The notes below the pieces were generated by a model. That model did not search any database, was not told where the DNA came from, and saw only the letters and a program-made list of their open reading frames with translations. A program made the translations under genes and the position numbers. From Elephas maximus indicus (taxonomy: Eukaryota > Chordata > Mammalia > Proboscidea > Elephantidae): a stretch of 64,000 nucleotides of DNA. The DNA lies in contig NC_064820.1 in the NCBI RefSeq assembly GCF_024166365.1, positions 143,488,001-143,552,000 of the forward strand. The letters run 5' to 3'. Position 1 is the first letter of the stretch; the number at the start of each line of letters is the position of its first letter. Of the stretch, positions 27,740-39,955 are shown in pieces.

Positions 27740-29470
27740 GATGAGTTTTCTAAATTGGTTCTCAAAGCTGGCTAGACTTAAAGGTGCTGATGACCCTGCC
27801 TCCAGCAGTAAAGAGGCACTGCTAATCCATGCTATGAGGTGGCAACAGAAATACAAAAAATATCACTACCAGTGGATCAAATATTTGTAAGAGACAAGGC
27901 TCTGGGTGATTGCATGTTGATACTTTTCTACAATTTTGTCTGATTGAGAAGTATAAGGGAGCTGGTCGTTGGCCCTCTTTCTCTAGACAAAGTAGTGAAA
28001 GAAAGAGATGAGCTCAGGCCTTCAGAGACACTGTGCAAGCACCGCATAAAAGACCTGAAAATTGTCACTTGTGCTCTGAGAGAAAGCCTCATTTCTTCTA
28101 GTAACAGAGCTGATATTGCCAAAAACCAAATCCAGAGTCTTATGGTAAGAGTGGATGAATTACAACACCAATTGAATTCCCAATCTTGAATGTTGTCTGA
28201 AGTTAAAGTGAGAGCATTAATTGGGAAGAATTGGGATCCTGGAACTTGAAATGGGCAAATATGGGCAGATAAGCAGAAATCTGGGGACACCGTGACCCTA
28301 AATTCTGTTGAATCACTCCTGCCAACAGAACCAACTCTCTTATTCCAATCTGAAGAGACTACTCAGTCTTTGCTCAGCCACCTTTGCCAATAAAACCATT
28401 ATTCCTTCCACCCACAACCGATGAGATTAACCTAGCTGTGTCTGAGATATATCGCCTGTGATGGCATCTGTGGCATTGCTAGAGGCATATGCCTTATAAG
28501 ACATTGCTGAATGTCCCCAGGACCCAAACTCCCCACCCATTTTTGCATCTAGACCTATAACTAGACTTAAGTCCCAGTGAGCCCCAAGAAGTGAAGTACA
28601 AATAGTGACCCAGGAGAAGGTACACTACACACAAAAAAGAACTTCTTGACTTTTCTAATTTATACAAACAGAAACCTGGGGAACATGTGTGGGGATTGCT
28701 ATTAAGGGTGTGGGATAATGGTGCAAGGAACATAAAGTTGGATCAGTTCGAGTTTATTGATTTGGGCCCACTAAGCACGGATTCTCCATTCAGTGTTTTG
28801 ATTCAAAAGGTTAGAAAAGGATCTAACAGTTTATTTGGTTAGTTCATTGAAGCATAAATTAAGTAGTGTGGAAAAAAAAAAGTGGTAGCCTACACTAAAT
28901 CAAGTTGAAACACCAGACCTGTCTTGGTATACTGTAGAAGAAGGTAACCAAAGGCCTAGGGAAACTGGCATGTTAGAGTGGATTTACCAAGTTGGATCCA
29001 CAGACTCAACCATGGAGTGCCCTGAAGACATACTTTTCACCACAACAGTACTGAAAAAATTTGTGAAGGGAGCCCCAGTATACTTGAAGACTGCCATGTT
29101 TGCTATTTTATATGTCAGATTTTATAGTAACAGCTGCTCTAACGGAATTTAGACACCTAACTACAATGTGGTTGATTGAGCCCCATGATGGTAGGGGCCA
29201 TGTGGCAGCACTTAACTGGCAAAGACAAGGTGGGCTTGGTTACTGTAATGAACAGTGGAGTCAAAGCAGTAATCAGAATAGTCTGACTCATATGGACTTC
29301 TGGCATTGGTTACTTAGTCATGGTTTCCCTAAGTGTGAAATAGATGGGAAACCTACTAAATATTTACTTGATATGTACAAACAGAAGAATTCTAGATCAT
29401 GTGAATGGCAATCTAACTTGAATCACCAGAATAGAGTCATGACCCATCCATCAGTTCTCAGACTTTAGCC
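27740..29470 (+). pseudogene. ERVL gag remnant
   Basis: A segment at 27944-28189 encodes a heptad-like region (LKIVTCALRESLISSSNRA), consistent with the coiled coil in ERVL gag. A capsid-like region at 28970-29468 includes HMDFWHWLLSHGFPKCEIDG and TKYLLDMYKQ, resembling the end of ERVL capsid. There are several stops and frame changes between the pieces. In retroviruses this gene supplies virion structural proteins; this copy cannot encode one. Confidence 0.75.
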
Positions 29471-29599
29471 AGTTTACAGATCCGCGATCCCTTGAATGAA
29501 GGGGAAGCAAGGTCCTCTTGAGGAAGGACTCCACTACACTACCGATCTATACTGCTAATTTTGCTTCCAGCCTTCCCCAAAGGAATCTTCAGCCTTTCA

Positions 29600-30100
29600 C
29601 AAGAGTGAGTGTTCAGTGGGGAAAAGAAAATACCCAGAATTTGGGGGGTTACCAGACTCTGGCTCTGAAGTGACACTAATTCCAGGTGACCTAAAACATC
29701 ACTGCGGCCCACCAGTCAGAGTAGGGGCACATGGTGGTCAGGTTATTAATGGAGTCCTAGCTCAAGTCCATCTCACAGTTGATCCAGTGGGTCCCTGAAC
29801 CCATCCTGTAGTGGTTTCCCCTGTTCCAGAATGCATAATTGGAACAGACGTACTCAGCAACTGGCAGAGCTCCCATATAGAATCCCTGACATGTGGAGTA
29901 AGGGCTATTATGGTGGGAAAAGTCAAGTGGAAGCCACTAGAACTGCCTTTACCTAGGAAGATAGTAAACCAAAAACAATACTATGTTCCTGAAGGGATTT
30001 CAGAGATTAGCGCCACCACCAAGGACTTGAAGTATGCAGGTGTGGTGATTCCCAGCACAGCCCCATCCAACTCATCTATTTGGCCTGTGCAAAAATGAAT
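29600..30100 (+). pseudogene. ERVL protease and linker remnant
   Basis: The aspartic protease active-site motif is seen as DSGSEVTLI at about 29658-29684. A break near 29798 separates it from the next piece (MVSPVPECIIGTDVLSNW), which corresponds to the protease C-terminal region and the start of the reverse transcriptase. The catalytic Asp is present, but the frame is interrupted, so the domain is non-functional. Confidence 0.75.
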
Positions 30101-30790
30101 GGGCCTTAGAGAATGATAGTGAATTATTGTAAACTTAATCAGCAGGTGACTCCAATTTCAGCTGGTGTTCCAGATGTAGTTTCATTGCTTCAGCAAATTA
30201 ATACATCTCCTTGTACCTGGTACGTAGGTATTGATCTGACCAATGCCTGTTTCTTGATGTCAGTTTCAAAATAACACAGAAGCCATTTGCCTTCTTCTGG
30301 CAAGGTCAGCAATACACCTTCACTGTCCTACCTAGGAGGTATATCAACTCTCCAGCCCTATATCATAATTTAGTCTACAGGGACCTTGATTGCCTTTCCC
30401 TTCCACAAGACGCTACAGTGGTCCATTACATTGAGAACATTATGCTGATTGGACCTTGTAAGGAAGAAGTATCAATGACTCTACATTTATTGGTAAGACA
30501 TTTGTGTGCTAAAGGGTGGGGAATTACCCAGACAAAAATTCAGGCACCTTCCAAGTCAATAAAATTTCTAGGGGCCCAGTGGTGTGGGGCATGTCAAGAT
30601 ATTTCTTCTAAAGTGCATCTGGCCCCTTCTACAACTAAGAAGGAGACACCATGCCTGGTGGGCCTCTTTGGATTTCATTTGAATGTGTTACTCCAGCCTA
30701 TTCATTAAGTAATTCAAAAAGCTGACAGTTTCAAGTGGGGCCAAGAATAAGAGAAGGGTCTGCAAAAGTTTCTAGCTGCCATGCTAGCTG
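30030..30790 (+). pseudogene. ERVL reverse transcriptase remnant, catalytic motif lost
   Basis: The N-terminal part is seen as VVIPSTAPSNSSIWPVQK (30043 onward). Frames are shifted between 30098 and 30418. The position of the YxDD polymerase motif reads YIENIMLIG (about 30427), so both catalytic aspartates are replaced. The downstream connection domain is recognised by VGLFGFH near 30658-30678. Confidence 0.8.
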
Positions 30791-31289
30791 CTCTGCCACT
30801 TGGGCTATATGATCAGCCTGATCCAATGATGCTTGAAGTGTCAATGGCAAATAAAGATGCTATTTGAAGTCTTTGGCAGGCCCCTATTGGTGAATCACAG
30901 TGCAGATCCTTAGGATTTTGGAGCAAAGTCTTGCCATACTCTGCAGATAACTACTCTCCTTCGGAGAAACAGCTTTTGGCTTGTTACTGGGCCTTAATAA
31001 AGACTGAACGCTCAGCCACGGGCCACCAACTCACCATGTGGCCTGAGCTGCTCATGGTGAATTAGATGTTGTCTGAACCACAGAGTCATAAAGTCAGATG
31101 TGCACAGCAGCACTCCATTATTAAAAGGAAGTGGTATATACGAGATCAGGCTTAAGCAGGACCAGAAGGCACAAGTTGCATGAGGAAGTGGCGCAAATGA
31201 CCATGGTCTCCACCCCTGTCATATTACCTGTCCTCTGCCAGTCTGTACCTGCAGTCTCATGGGGAGTTCCCTATGATCAGTAGAATGAG

Positions 31290-31620
31290 GACAAGATAAC
31301 TCATGCTTGGTTTACAGATGGTTCTGCGCAACACGCTGGCACCACTCAAAAATGTACAGTGGCAGCACTGTGTTCACTTTCTGGAACCTCCCTAAAGGAC
31401 AGTGATGAAGGAAAATCCTCCCAATGGGCAGAACTTCAAGCAGTGCACCTGGTTGTTGGCTTTGCTTGGAAGGAGAAATGGTCAGATGTACAATTGTTTA
31501 CTGACACATGGGCTATGGCCAGTGGTTTGGCTGGATGGTTAGGGACTTGGAAGGAACATGATTGGAAACTTGGTGACAGAAGGTATGGGAAAGAAGGATG
31601 AGGATAGACCTCTGTGAATG
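31290..31620 (+). pseudogene. ERVL RNase H remnant
   Basis: WAELQAVHLVV (about 31425) and DTWAMASGLAGWLGTWKEHD (about 31503) are RNase H blocks containing the usual E and D positions. The same block recurs at 44,040-44,400 in the second ERVL copy. A stop follows at 31601. Confidence 0.78.
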
Positions 31621-31655
31621 GGCCAAAGAAATGAAGATATTTGTGTTCCATGTGA

Positions 31656-32760
31656 ATGCTCACCAAAGAGTGGCTGCGGGTAGAGGAGAATTTTAAAAGT
31701 CAAGTGAATAGGGAGACACAATCTGTGGAAACCAGTCAGCCTCTTTCTTCAGCCAATTCCGTCACCGTCCTAAGGGCTCATGAACAAAGTGGCCATGGTG
31801 ACAAGGATGGAGGTTATGCATGTGCTCAGCAACATGGGCTTCTACTCACTAAGGCCAACTTGGCTACAGCCACTGCTGAGTGCCCAATTTGCCAGCACGA
31901 GTGACTAACACCAAGTCCCTGATATGGCATCATTCCTTGAGATGATTAGCCAGCAACCTGGTGGCAGGTTGATTACACTGGACCACTTAAATCATGGAAA
32001 GGGCACTGTCTTTTTTCTTACTGGGGTGGGCACTTACTGTAGATAGAGATTTGCCTTCCCTGCACACAAAGCCTTTCTCAAAACTACCATTCATGGACTC
32101 ACTGAATGCCTTATCCACCATCATGGCATCCTACACAGCATCATGTCAGATTAAGGGACTCACTTCACAGCGAACGAAGCATGGCAATGGGCCCATACTC
32201 ATGGAATTCACTAGTCTTATCACATTCCCCATCATTCTGAAGCAGCTGGCTTGATAGAATGATGAAATGGTATTCCATAGACACAATCATGGTACCAGCT
32301 AGATGACAAAACTTTGCAGGGTTGGGGCAATGTTCTCCAGGAAGCTGTATATGCTCTAAACCAGCATCCAATATATGGTGCTGTTTCTCCCATAGCCAGG
32401 ATTCATAGTTCCAGAAATAAAGGGGTGGAGATGAGACTGGCACCACTCACTATTACCCCTAGTGACTCACTCACAAAATTTTTGCTTCCTGTCACCACTA
32501 CCTCATGCTCTGTGGGTCCAGAGGTCTTATTTCCAAAGGGAGGAATGGTCCCACCTAGAGACATAACACGGATTCCATTGAACTGGAAGTTAAAAATGCC
32601 ACCCAGCCACTTTGGGTTCCATACGCCTCTGAAGCAACAGGCAAAGAAGGGCATTACCATATTGGCTGGTGTGATTGATTATGACTACCAAGAAGAAATC
32701 AGATTGATGTCGTATGATGGAGGTAAAGAAGAGACTGTCTGGAATATAGGAGACCCATAA
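31656..32760 (+). pseudogene. ERVL integrase remnant
   Basis: It includes an N-terminal zinc-binding-like part (CPICQHE at about 31882), the start of the catalytic core (about 31970, WRQVDYTGP-like, in a different frame), and a C-terminal part at 32314-32760 open for 148 codons. Several frame breaks lie between them. Integrase joins retroviral DNA to the host genome; this copy is dead. Confidence 0.75.
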
Positions 32761-32962
32761 ACTACAACCTGTGATTAAAGTCAACGGAAAGCTATAACAA
32801 GCAATTTTGACATGATCACTAATTGCCCAGGTTCTTCTGGAATGAAGATTTGGGTCACCCTAGCAGGCAAAGAACCACGACCAGCTGAGGTACTTGCTGA
32901 GTGTAAAGGGAATATAGAACATTTTTTTTGTTTGATATGTGTGTATAAATAATGGATAAAAT

Positions 32963-33200
32963 CACACACACACACACACACACACACCCCAAACCCATTG
33001 CTATTGAGTTAATTATGACTCATAGCAACCCTGGAGGACACAGTAAAACTGCCCCACAAAGTTTCCAAAGAGCAAATGGTGGATTTGAACTGCCGGCCCT
33101 TTCATTAACAGCCAAGCTCTTAACCACTGTACTACTAGGGCTCCATATATGTGTGTGTGTGTGTATACATGCACATATATATGTGTATATATATATATAT
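32963..33200 (-). mobile_element. AfroSINE flanked by microsatellites
   Basis: (CA)n at 32964-32988 abuts the SINE tail; the SINE runs 32989-33144; (TG)n/(TA)n follow to 33200. The microsatellites grew at both ends of the insertion. It lies inside the ERVL 3' region. Confidence 0.85.
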
Positions 33201-33366
33201 CAATTATTTTTGCTTTCTTCCCTCCCTTATAAAATACAAGATGTGAACAAGACTTGTATGCTTTCAGTTATACACATGCTACTTGTATCATGTTAGCTGC
33301 AACTCTGACCTTATAATTGTCTTTTATGTTTAAAATGTACAGGTGCCAAGTTGACAAGGGATGGAC

Positions 33367-33941
33367 TGTGATGGTTAAGGTTGTGTGTCAACTTGGCTGG
33401 GCCATGATTCTTAGTAGTTTGCCAGATATGTAATGATGTAATTTTGAAGTTGTGTAATGATGTAGTTATCCTCTATTTTGTGATCTTATGTAATCATCCT
33501 CCATGACGTGATCTGATGTGATCAGCAGATAACTTGTAAGGGGAACTTCCTAGAGCGTGTGGCCTGCATCCAATATACATGGATGTTCTGGCAAAGCTCG
33601 CTAGCTCTGGATCCTGCATCTGGCTCATCATCACCTAACCTCCATATCTTGGGACTTGAGCCAGCAGCTTGCCATCTGACTGCTGATACTGGGATTCATC
33701 TGTTTCCCCAGCCCTGCAGGCCAACAGCCTGTCATTGGACTTGCAATCTTGGGTTATTCAGCCCCTTTAAGCATGTGAATCATGAGAAGCCACCAGCATT
33801 CATGATTTGGAAAATTGTGAAAGGATTTGGGACTTGGCAACCTCCACAACCATATGAGCCGTTTCCTTAAGATAAAAACCTCTCTATATATTTACACATG
33901 CTTCACCAGTTTTGATTCTCTAGAGAACCTAGCCTAAGAAA
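33367..33941 (+). mobile_element. ERVL 3' LTR
   Basis: It begins TGTGATGGTTAAGGTTGTGT right after a polypurine-like CAAGGGATGGAC and ends AACCTAGCCTAAGAAA. It contains an internal short duplication (GTAATGATGTA) near 33431-33465. Confidence 0.88.
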
Positions 33942-35046
33942 GTACCATCAAGTTGGTTCCAACTCATAGCAACCTTAGGTACAATAGAACAAAACAATGC
34001 TGGAACCAGTGCCACCCTAACGATCATTGCTATGTTTGAGCCCATTGTTGCATCTACTAAGTCAATCCATCTCATTGAGGGTCTTCTACTTTTTTGCTGA
34101 GTCTCTGCTTTACCAAGCATGATGTTCTTCTCCAGGGACTGGTCCCTCCTGATAACATGTCCAAAGAATGTAAAATGAAGTCTCGCGATCCTCACGGCTA
34201 AGGGACATTCTGGCTGTAGTTCTCCCAAGCAGATTTGTTTGTTCTACTGGCAGTCCATGGTATATTCAATATTCTTCACCAACACCATAATTCAAAGGCG
34301 TCAATTCTTCTTCGTTCTTTCTTATTAAGTGTTCAGTTTTCACATGCATATGAGGCAATTGAAAATACTACAGCTTGCGTCAGGTGCACCTTAATCCTCA
34401 AAGTGACTGCTTTTTGACACTTTAAAGAGGTCTTTTGCTGTAGGTTTGCCCAAGGCAGTACATCGTTTGATTTCTTGATTGCTGCTTCCATGGGTGTTGA
34501 CTGTGGGCCAAAGTAAAATGAAATCCTTGACAATTTCAATATTTTCTCCATTTATCATAATATTGCTTATTGGTCCAGTTGTGAGGATTTTTGTTTTCTG
34601 TATGTTTTTGTAATCCATATTGCAGACTGCAGTCTTCGATCTTAGTCTTCAAGTTCTCTTCTCTTTCAGAAAGCAAGATTGTGTCATCTGCATATCACAG
34701 GTTGTTAATGAGTCTCCCACCAGTCCTAATGTCCCATTCTTCTTTATATAGTCTAGCTTCTAGGATTATTTTCTCAGCATACAGATTGAATAAGTATGGT
34801 GAAAGGACATAATCTTGACATGCAACTTTCCTGATTTTAAGCCATGCAGTATCCCCTTGTTCTGTTCAAACGACTGCCTCTTGATCTACGTACAGGTTCT
34901 GCATGAGCACAATTAGGTGTTCTGGAATTCCCATTCTTTGAAACGTTATCCATAATTTGTTATGATCCACCAGTTTAGTGTATTTGCATGGTCATGAAAC
35001 ACAGGTAAAAATCTTTCTGGTATTCTCTGCTTTCAGCCAAATGAGT
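33942..35046 (-). mobile_element. 5'-truncated RTE LINE
   Basis: The 3' end starts exactly at the ERVL LTR end (GTACCATCAAGTTGGTTCC). The antisense reverse transcriptase C-terminal ORF is broken; recognisable blocks include LQPECPLAVRIARLHFTFFG-like and NGENIEIVKDFILL. The usual TTG-repeat tail is missing. Confidence 0.88.
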
Positions 35047-36359
35047 TCAAATTTTGTTTTATTAAAAAGCAATTATTCGTAGATTGTGGGTTTCAGATTG
35101 TGCTCTTTCCCAGGTACATTGAATTATTTCATACACTCCATATTTACCAGGAGGGGTTCGGACCTTAACCTGCTTTCTCTGTCATCAGTACTTCACATCT
35201 TCACCAATCACTGCCACTCTACTTATCCTCCTTAAAATTCCTGTGACTTTGTGCTACTTGACACCTTCTCAAAGCTTTTTGGTGCTTTGTCGTCCTCAAA
35301 ATGATATTCTAAGCCTTCTATAATATGACCTAATTCTAAATTTCTGGGCTCATTTCCACTGTATCCTTCCATTAACCTGACACTAAATGCCAGAAATATT
35401 TCCACCCTACTTATAATTTAAAATCACCACTGTGGAACCTTCCCCATTGTCCAGTTAGGATAAACACCCCTGCTGCTATGCTTCCAAGCTTGTAGTTATT
35501 TATTTGCATACTTTTCTCTGCTACCTGACTACTCTCTTTTCAAGGCAGTATCTAAACGACCTCTTCATTCCATAGCATGTGCCACAGCAGCAAGCACATT
35601 GGTGCTCAATACATGTGCATTAACAGAAAGGATCAATGACATATTTACCACTGGGAGTGGTAACGGTGATCTGTGAGTCTGGGCAATATAAGGTACTGTT
35701 TCCAAGGCTTAATCCACTTCCCCACTCCTATGCCTACCGTCACCCTGCCCTGTTAAACTGGAGGTTAAGATTTTTGTCTTGTGTAATAGGCAAATCCAGC
35801 CTCACGTTTCAGAAAGATAACAGTGACTGAGAGCAGCCCCGCTCTATGAACATCATATATGAAGTGTATCCTTTCCCCTTACTACTATTACAATCTAAAT
35901 CAATACAGCGTTGATCTCAAATCTGTGTTTAAAAAAAAAATCAAACCAAATGAAAACATATTCATGTGTGTGTATACGGAAATATCAGTAGATATCAGTA
36001 CTGTAGTAGGTTTCTCTGGAATTTTGTTTTCTCTATTGCTTTTTCCTACAATAAGCATAGATTTTTCAATTTTGTAAAAATTATTAATAAACCTGCAAAA
36101 GGTGGAAATAGTGTATGGCAGAAACCTGTCAGAGAAGGAAAACTTAAATGTTATCCACTAAAACGAGCAATAGAAAAGTGGTAAGACTGCACCCTGTCAG
36201 AGATGGAAAACTTGCAAGATCCGGAAAAACAAGGAAGTTCCAGCTCTCACAGGTTTCACTGTATTTTTTTTACTTGTGAAAATGAATTTACAGTTCTCCA
36301 GCAGATGTCGCAAAAAACCCAATCAGAATTGAAACTGATTTGTAAAAAAATAATCCATG
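35047..36359. other. Unique sequence with a possible L2 3' end at 35440-35636
   Basis: GCACATTGGTGCTCAATACA (about 35595) resembles an L2 terminus. The rest, including the A run at 35930-35940, is unassigned. Confidence 0.4.
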
Positions 36360-36552
36360 AGCGGAACCTTGGTGGCACAGTAGTTAAGCTCTTGCCTGCT
36401 GACTAAAAGGTCACCGGTAAGAATCCACTCGCCACTCCTTGGAAAGTGTATGGGCAGTTCTACTATGTCCTATCGGGTTGCTATGAATTGGAATCAACTC
36501 GATGGCAACAGGTTTTTGGGTTTCTTTAGACGGCACTGGGTTTTTGGGTTTA
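36360..36552 (+). mobile_element. AfroSINE
   Basis: GGTGGCACAGTAGTTAAGCT head and TTGGAATCAACTCGATGGCA tail. A second tail-like GACGGCACTGGGTTTTTGGG follows at 36528, suggesting a duplicated 3' end. Confidence 0.87.
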
Positions 36553-36561
36553 CTTCAAGAA

Positions 36562-36680
36562 TAGGGAGCCCTGATGGCACAATGGTTAAATGCTCGCCAG
36601 TTTACCCAATGAATGGAGGTTCAAACCTACCAGGCTCTCCAAGGGAGAAAAGATCTGGCAATCTGTTCCCTAAAGATTTG
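36562..36680 (+). mobile_element. AfroSINE long form, truncated by the RTE
   Basis: GAGCCCTGATGGCACAATGG head and AGATCTGGCAATCTGTTCCC middle. The 3' half is missing where the RTE 3' end (GTT repeats) begins. Confidence 0.8.
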
Positions 36681-37944
36681 TTGTTGTTGTTGTTGTTGTT
36701 CTAGGTGCCATCGTCTCAGGTGACTTATACTGATACTATGCACAACAGAGTGAAACACTACCCGGTCCTGTGCCGTCTTCACAATCGCTGTTATTCCTGA
36801 GCCCACTGTTGCAGCCCTTGTGTCAGTCCACCTCTTTGAGGGTCTTTCTCTTTTTCATTGATCCTCTACCAAGCATGATGTCCTTCTCTTGATCACATAT
36901 CCAAAGTATCTGAGACAAAGGCTTGTCATCCTTGCTTCTAAGGAGCATTCTGGCTGTACTTCTCCCAAGACAGATTTGTTCGTTCTTCTGGCAGTCCATG
37001 ATACATTCAATATTCTTTGCCAATACCGTAATTCAAAGGCATCAATTCTTCTTTGGTCTTCTTTATTCACTGTCCAGCTTTTGCATGTATATATATGAGG
37101 GGATTGAAAACACCATGATTGGGTCTGGTGCACTTTAGTCCTTAAAGTGACATCTTTGCTTTTTAACACTTTAAAGAGGTCTTTTGCTGCAGATTTACCC
37201 AATGCAATGTGTTGTCTGATTTCTTAACTGCCGCTTCCATAGCTGTTGATTGTGGATCCAAATAAAATGAAACCCTTGACAACTTCAATTTTACCTCCAT
37301 TATCACGATGTTGCTTATTGGCCCGGTTGTGAAAATTTTTGTTTTCTTCGTGTTGAGGTGTAATCCATACTGAAGGCTGTAGTCCTTGATCCTCATGAGT
37401 AAGTGCTTCAAGTCTTTTTCACTTTCATCAAGCAAGGTTGTGTCATCTGCATATCACAGGTTGTTAATGAATCTTCCTCCCTTCCTGATGCTACATTTTT
37501 CTTCATATAGTCCAGCTTCTGGGATATTTGTTCAGCATACAGATTCAATAAGTATAGTGAAAGGATACAACTCTGACACACAACTTTCCTGACTTTAAAC
37601 CTTGCAGTAACCCCTTATTCTGTCTAAACAACTGCCTCTTGGTCTAAGTACAGTTTCCACATGAGCACAATTAAGTGTTCTGGAGTTCCCATTCTTCCTA
37701 ATGTTATCCATAACTTGTTATGATCCACACAGTCAAATGCCTTTGCATAGTCAATAAAATAGGTAAACATCTTTCTGGTATTCTGCACTTTCAGCCAAGA
37801 TCCACCTGACATCAGCAATGATACGCCTCATACCACATCCTCTTCTGAATCTGGCTTAAATCTGGCAGTTCTCTGTTAATGTAGTGCTGCAAACACTTTT
37901 GAATGATCTTCAGCAAAATTTTACTTGCATGTGATATTAATGAT

Positions 37945-38426
37945 TGTGATGGTTAAGACTGTGTGTCAACTCGGCTGGGCCATGATTCTCAGTGTTTATA
38001 TGTGATCACTCCCATGATTGAAAATGCCGTGAGTAGCCAATCAGTTGAAAGGGAGTTTCCTTGGGGGTGTGCCCTGCATCCAAATATAAGCAGACATTCT
38101 GGCTTTTTTGCTCACTCTGGATCCTGTGCTGCCTCCTTGGTCTGACCTCCAGCTCTTGGGACTTGAGGTATCAGCTTATCTGCAGATCTTGGAATTCTTC
38201 AATCTTCACGGCCTGAAAGCGGAAGCCCCACCCTCCAACCTGCCAATCTTGGATTCACCAGCCCCTGCAGCTACGTGAATCGTGAATCAAGAGAAGCCTC
38301 ATCCTGATACATGGACTTGGGACGTTTCAGCCTCCACAATCACATGAACTTTTCCTTGGTGTAAATCTCTCTGTATATTTATATGCTTTACTGGCTTTGC
38401 TTCTCTAGAGAACCCAGCCTAAGACA
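37945..38426 (+). mobile_element. Solo ERVL LTR inside RTE
   Basis: TGTGATGGTTAAGACTGTGT start and ACCCAGCCTAAGACA end. Flanks ATGAT (37940-37944) and TTGAT (38427-38431) form a 5-bp target duplication with one change. Confidence 0.93.
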
Positions 38427-38752
38427 TTGATATTGTTCTATAATTTCTGCATTCTATTGGATCACCTTTCTTTGGAACAGGCACAAATATAGATCTCTTC
38501 TAGTCAGTTGGCCAGGTAGCCATCTTCCAAATTTCTTGGCATAAATGAGTGAGGGCTTCCAGTGCTGCATCTGTTCGTTGAAACACCTTGGTTGGTATTC
38601 TGTCAATTCCTAGAGCCTTGTTTTTCACCAATGCTTTCAGTGCAGCTTGGACTTCTTCCTTCAGTACCACCGGTTCTTGATCATAAAGTACCTCTTGAAA
38701 TGGCTGAAAGTCGACCAATTCTTTTTAGTACAGTGACTCTGTATGTCCCTTC

Positions 38753-39319
38753 TATGACTGTTAAGGGGGTGTGTCAACTTGGCTGGGCCATGATTCCCAG
38801 TGGTTGGGCAGTTATGATGTAGCCTGGCAGTCTTATGATGATATGATCATTTCCATGATGAGATGTGATATAATTTGATCACCTCCATGATAGAATCTGC
38901 TCCGAGTAGCCAATCAGTTGAAAGGGAGTTTCCTTGGGGTGTGGCCTGCAATTGACTATAAGTGGACTCTCTGGCAAGATTGGCAGGCTTTTGCTGGCTC
39001 TGGATTCAGCAGCTGGCCCCTGTTGATCTGACCTCCAGTTCTTGGTACCTGAACTAGCAGCTTACATGTAGTCTTGCCTGCCAATCTTGGAATTCATCAG
39101 TCCTTGCAGCCTGTGAGTAAGAGCCCTGCTGTCTGACCTACTGATCTTGGGTTCACCAGCCACTGCAGCTACATGAATCTGGGGAAGCCTCTAGCCTAAC
39201 CTACAGATTTGGGACATTACAGCTTCTACCACCACACGTGCCATTTCCCTGACATAAATCTTTTTATATAGATATTTACATGCTTAACTGATTTTGCTTC
39301 TCTAACCCAGCCTAAGACA
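38753..39319 (+). mobile_element. Solo ERVL LTR inside RTE
   Basis: TATGACTGTTAAGGGGGTGT start and ACCCAGCCTAAGACA end. Exact target duplication CCTTC at 38748-38752 and 39320-39324. It has an internal short repeat (CCATGATGAGATGTGATATA region). Confidence 0.93.
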
Positions 39320-39344
39320 CCTTCCATTTTTTGATGCTTCCTGA

Positions 39345-39955
39345 ATTGCTGTTAAGGATTTCATTTTATGTGGATCTGCAATCAATACCCATGGAAGCAG
39401 CAGTCAAAAAATCAAAAGATGCTTTGCATTGGTTAAATCTGCTGCAAAAGTCCTCCTTAAAGTGTTGAAAAGCAAAGATGTCACCTCAAAGGCTAAGGTA
39501 GGCCTGACCCAAGCCATGGTGTTTTCATTCACCTTGTATGCATGCAAAAGCTGGACAATGAATAAGGAAGACTGAAGAATTGACACTTTTGAAATTGGTA
39601 TTGGCGAAAAATATACCACGGACTGCCAAAAGATCAAACAAATCTGTCTTGGAAGAAGTACAGCTAGAATACTCCTTAGAAACAAGGATGGCGAGACTTT
39701 GTCTCACATACTTTGGACATGTTGTCAGGAGAGATCAGTTCCTGGAGAAGGACATCATGCTTAGTAAAGTAGAGGATCTGGGAAAAAGAGGAAGACCCTC
39801 CACGAGATGGATTGACACAGTGATTGCAACAATGGACTCAAGCATAACACTGATTGTGAGAATGGTGCAGGACCAGGCAGTGTTTCATTCTGTTGTACAT
39901 AGAGTTGCTATGAGTCGGAACTGACTCGACGGCACCTAACAACAACAATAATATA
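39345..39955 (+). mobile_element. 5'-truncated RTE LINE with intact 3' end
   Basis: It covers the reverse transcriptase ORF C-terminus and 3' end. It ends GCTATGAGTCGGAACTGACT..GGCACCTAACAACAACAATA. The surrounding antisense RTE seems to have lost several hundred bases at the insertion point. Confidence 0.85.

Larger units (their letters stand above)
27740..33941 (+). mobile_element. Decayed ERVL provirus, 5'-truncated (gag-pro-pol-3' LTR)
   Basis: The gene order gag, protease, reverse transcriptase, RNase H, integrase and 3' LTR is recognisable, with multiple stops and frame breaks. No 5' LTR lies before 27,740. There is no env, as expected for ERVL. An AfroSINE and flanking microsatellites interrupt the region between integrase and the LTR. 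Orientation is opposite to ARL14EPL. Confidence 0.88.

Noticed and set aside
28970..29152. Short frame as a host zinc-finger or SCAN-type gene
   Set aside because: Its position directly before a protease DSG motif and its match to ERVL capsid order place it in the ERVL gag remnant.
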